Below are positions 33,203-35,013 of a DNA stretch of 35,013 nucleotides, one piece after another. Origin of the DNA: Verrucomicrobiales bacterium (GTDB lineage Bacteria > Verrucomicrobiota > Verrucomicrobiia > Verrucomicrobiales > V1-33); NCBI GenBank assembly GCA_018003315.1, contig JAGNEJ010000050.1, forward strand, positions 1-35,013, in the 5' to 3' direction. The translations under genes and the position numbers were made by a program. The number at the start of each line of letters is the position of its first letter. Positions within the stretch are counted from its first letter, which is position 1. A model generated the notes under the pieces. It had not been told where the DNA came from and did not search any database. It was given only the letters and a program-made list of their open reading frames with translations.

Positions 33203-35013
33203 ATGTCTCCGAGACTGTTTCACCTCGTCTGCGCATGCCTGTGTCTGGACATGCTTCCCGCCACCGCGGCCCCGGTCATCGCGGAATTCATGGCGGACAA
33301 TCAATCCACCCTCGCAGACTCCGACGGTCAGTTTTCCGACTGGATCGAAATCCAGAATCCCGATGCCTCCGCCACCAACCTCCAGGGCTGTTACCTGACC
33401 GACGACGCCGCTGCGAAAACGAAGTGGCAGTTTCCGGATACGCCGCTCAATGCAGGTGGTGCGCTGGTTGTCTTTGCCTCCTCCAAAAACCGGGCGGTGT
33501 CCGGCCAGCAACTGCACACCAATTTCCAACTGTCCAAAACCTCCGGCTATCTGGCCCTGGTGGCACCGGATGGCACTACCGTCCTGAGTTCCTTCGCCTA
33601 CGCAAACCAGAAAGAGGATGTGAGCTATGGCATCGGCCAGCAGACCATCACCACCTCCCTGCTGACAGCATCGGTGCCGTCCGTGCGAGTGCCCGCCTCC
33701 GCCGGTGACGTTCCGGGAGACTGGACCACGGTCTCACGACAAGGACAGGCCGGATGGATCACGGGAACCGCCCCTGCGGCCATCGGGTTTGACGCCACCG
33801 ATCCGCCGCCTGCGCTGGCCAACATCGCCGCCACAGGCACCGCAACCCAGTCCACGACCAATGGGGCGTTCACCGCCTCGCTGGCAATCGATGGCAACAC
33901 CGGCAACTTCACCCACACCGTGGGAAGTGACGCCAACGCCTACTGGCAACTGACGATGCCCGGTGACGTGGCGATGGAACGCGTGGTCCTGCGCAATCGG
34001 ACCAGTTGCTGCGGAAGCCGGCTGCGGGACATTTCCGTGGAAATCCGCGATGCCGCCAACACGATTCTCTACACCTCGCCGCTGCTCAATTCAGAAAACA
34101 CCGGATTCACCTTTCCGTCAGGCCCCGCGTCCCTGACGGTGGATCTGGTGGCCCTGACCGGCAGCCGCATCACCGGACGCAGCGTGCGGGTGCGCCGCAC
34201 GGCAGACCCGGATTTGTCAGGGACCGGCGGCCAGGGCAACACGGATGAAGCCAATGTCCTGGCACTCGGCGAAGTGGAACTCTGGGCAGTGCCACCACCC
34301 AACCTGCTGGCCAATCTGGCCCGAACCGGCTCCCCCGCCCCATCAGCCACGCAGACTTCCCAGCTTGGCGGCTACGGACCGGCCTTGGGAATCGACGGCT
34401 CCCTCGGCAATTTCACCCACACGCTGAACACGGACGCCGCACCCGCCTGGACGCTCAACCTGCGGCGGCGCACCGTCATTCACAACGTGGACATCCGCAA
34501 CCGCGGGGACGGCTGCTGCCCGTACCGCCTCAAAGACATCACCGTTGAAATCCTGGCGGAGGATGGCGTCACCGTCCTGCACGCCTCGCCCCTCCTGAAC
34601 CCTGACAATGTCTTGGGCAGCCCCAGCCGCATGGTTTACGACCTGCTCAGCACCACGGGAAATCCGGTCATCGGCCAATATGTCAGAATCAAACGTACGC
34701 CGGAAGCCGGCGGAGCCGCCACCGACGACGCCCGGGTGCTTTCCTTGGGCGAAGTGCTGGTGATGGGAACCGAACTCACCGGCTACCGCGCCTTCATCCG
34801 CACCGACATTCAGGCCCAGATGCTGAATGTGAATGCCTCCGCCTTCATTCAGATCCCGTTCTCCGCTCCAAGTCCTGCCGGCTTGCAGAGCCTCTCTCTG
34901 CGGATGCGCCATGACGACGGATTCATTGCCTATTTGAACGGCGTCAAAGTGCTCGAACGCAATGCACCAGCTGCTCCGGCCTTCGATTCCACCGCCACCA
35001 CAGACCGTGATGT
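33203..35013 (+). CDS. Giant secreted lamin-tail-domain protein, 3'-partial
   Basis: The frame is open from ATG 33203 to the window end (603 complete codons) with no stop. A signal peptide (MSPRLFHLVCACLCLDMLPA) is cleaved near ATAAP. A lamin tail domain follows (VIAEFMADNQSTLADSDGQF, DWIEIQNP, LQGCYLTDD). Two tandem F5/8-type-C-like beta domains come next, about 205-365 and 367-525, each with LxIDGxxGNFTHT and a C-C pair (C269-C270, C438-C439) before RLxDIxVEI. The last visible part (LRMRHDDGFIAYLNG) resembles domains seen ahead of CotH-like or further Ig-like regions. The protein is probably displayed on or shed from the cell surface to bind glycans. Confidence 0.88.
   Translation, partial: MSPRLFHLVCACLCLDMLPATAAPVIAEFMADNQSTLADSDGQFSDWIEIQNPDASATNLQGCYLTDDAAAKTKWQFPDTPLNAGGALVVFASSKNRAVSGQQLHTNFQLSKTSGYLALVAPDGTTVLSSFAYANQKEDVSYGIGQQTITTSLLTASVPSVRVPASAGDVPGDWTTVSRQGQAGWITGTAPAAIGFDATDPPPALANIAATGTATQSTTNGAFTASLAIDGNTGNFTHTVGSDANAYWQLTMPGDVAMERVVLRNRTSCCGSRLRDISVEIRDAANTILYTSPLLNSENTGFTFPSGPASLTVDLVALTGSRITGRSVRVRRTADPDLSGTGGQGNTDEANVLALGEVELWAVPPPNLLANLARTGSPAPSATQTSQLGGYGPALGIDGSLGNFTHTLNTDAAPAWTLNLRRRTVIHNVDIRNRGDGCCPYRLKDITVEILAEDGVTVLHASPLLNPDNVLGSPSRMVYDLLSTTGNPVIGQYVRIKRTPEAGGAATDDARVLSLGEVLVMGTELTGYRAFIRTDIQAQMLNVNASAFIQIPFSAPSPAGLQSLSLRMRHDDGFIAYLNGVKVLERNAPAAPAFDSTATTDRD

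Overview
The window looks like a chromosomal segment of a Verrucomicrobiota bacterium, probably order Verrucomicrobiales. This is inferred from gene content, not from a marker gene. The clues are a fused LpxC-FabZ protein, Tat-exported Gfo/Idh/MocA proteins with a HEAT-repeat neighbour, a divergent ECF sigma factor and Ser/Thr kinase pair, a periplasmic TRASH/YHS protein, and a large secreted lamin-tail-domain protein. Base composition is GC-rich through most of the window. No rRNA, tRNA or CRISPR array was seen.

Left edge (1-4178) is accessory DNA. It holds the 3' part of a large secreted protein with thrombospondin-type-3-like Ca2+ repeats and a metzincin-like zinc site, overlapped by a membrane-anchored partner gene of lower GC. 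After these comes about 1.1 kb of transposon debris: a truncated RAYT-type transposase with a mutated HUH motif, joined head-on to an IS66 accessory gene fragment, then a short tandem duplication, a REP-like palindrome and an IS630-like scrap.

4179-7718 is a tight three-gene operon: a HAD-IIA phosphatase (AraL-like), sn-glycerol-1-phosphate dehydrogenase (AraM-like) and a GlpT/UhpC-type organophosphate transporter. It suggests uptake, redox conversion and dephosphorylation of glycerol-phosphate-type compounds.

7776-18026 is mostly housekeeping and envelope genes: two Gfo/Idh/MocA proteins (the second broken by an apparent one-base deletion), a TIGR04282-type glycosyltransferase, the DNA translocase FtsK, a HEAT-repeat protein, a periplasmic metal-binding protein, a serine hydrolase and an OmpA-domain protein. 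18027-21666 holds the ECF sigma factor and a divergent membrane Ser/Thr kinase with a repeat-rich C-terminal region.

21843-25910 is the most interesting metabolic locus. It is a minus-strand series of DUF1638 protein, RACE-type corrinoid activator, corrinoid protein and zinc-dependent homocysteine methyltransferase, so it resembles a methionine synthase split into parts with a separate ATP-dependent reactivator. No first methyltransferase for a methyl donor is present, so the donor is unknown.

26003-35013 holds a GYF-AIM24 protein, an unknown protein followed by an ABC ATPase without a permease gene, two tandem paralogous secreted phosphodiesterases each with its own promoter, lpxC-fabZ, and the 5' part of a giant secreted lamin-tail protein that runs off the window.
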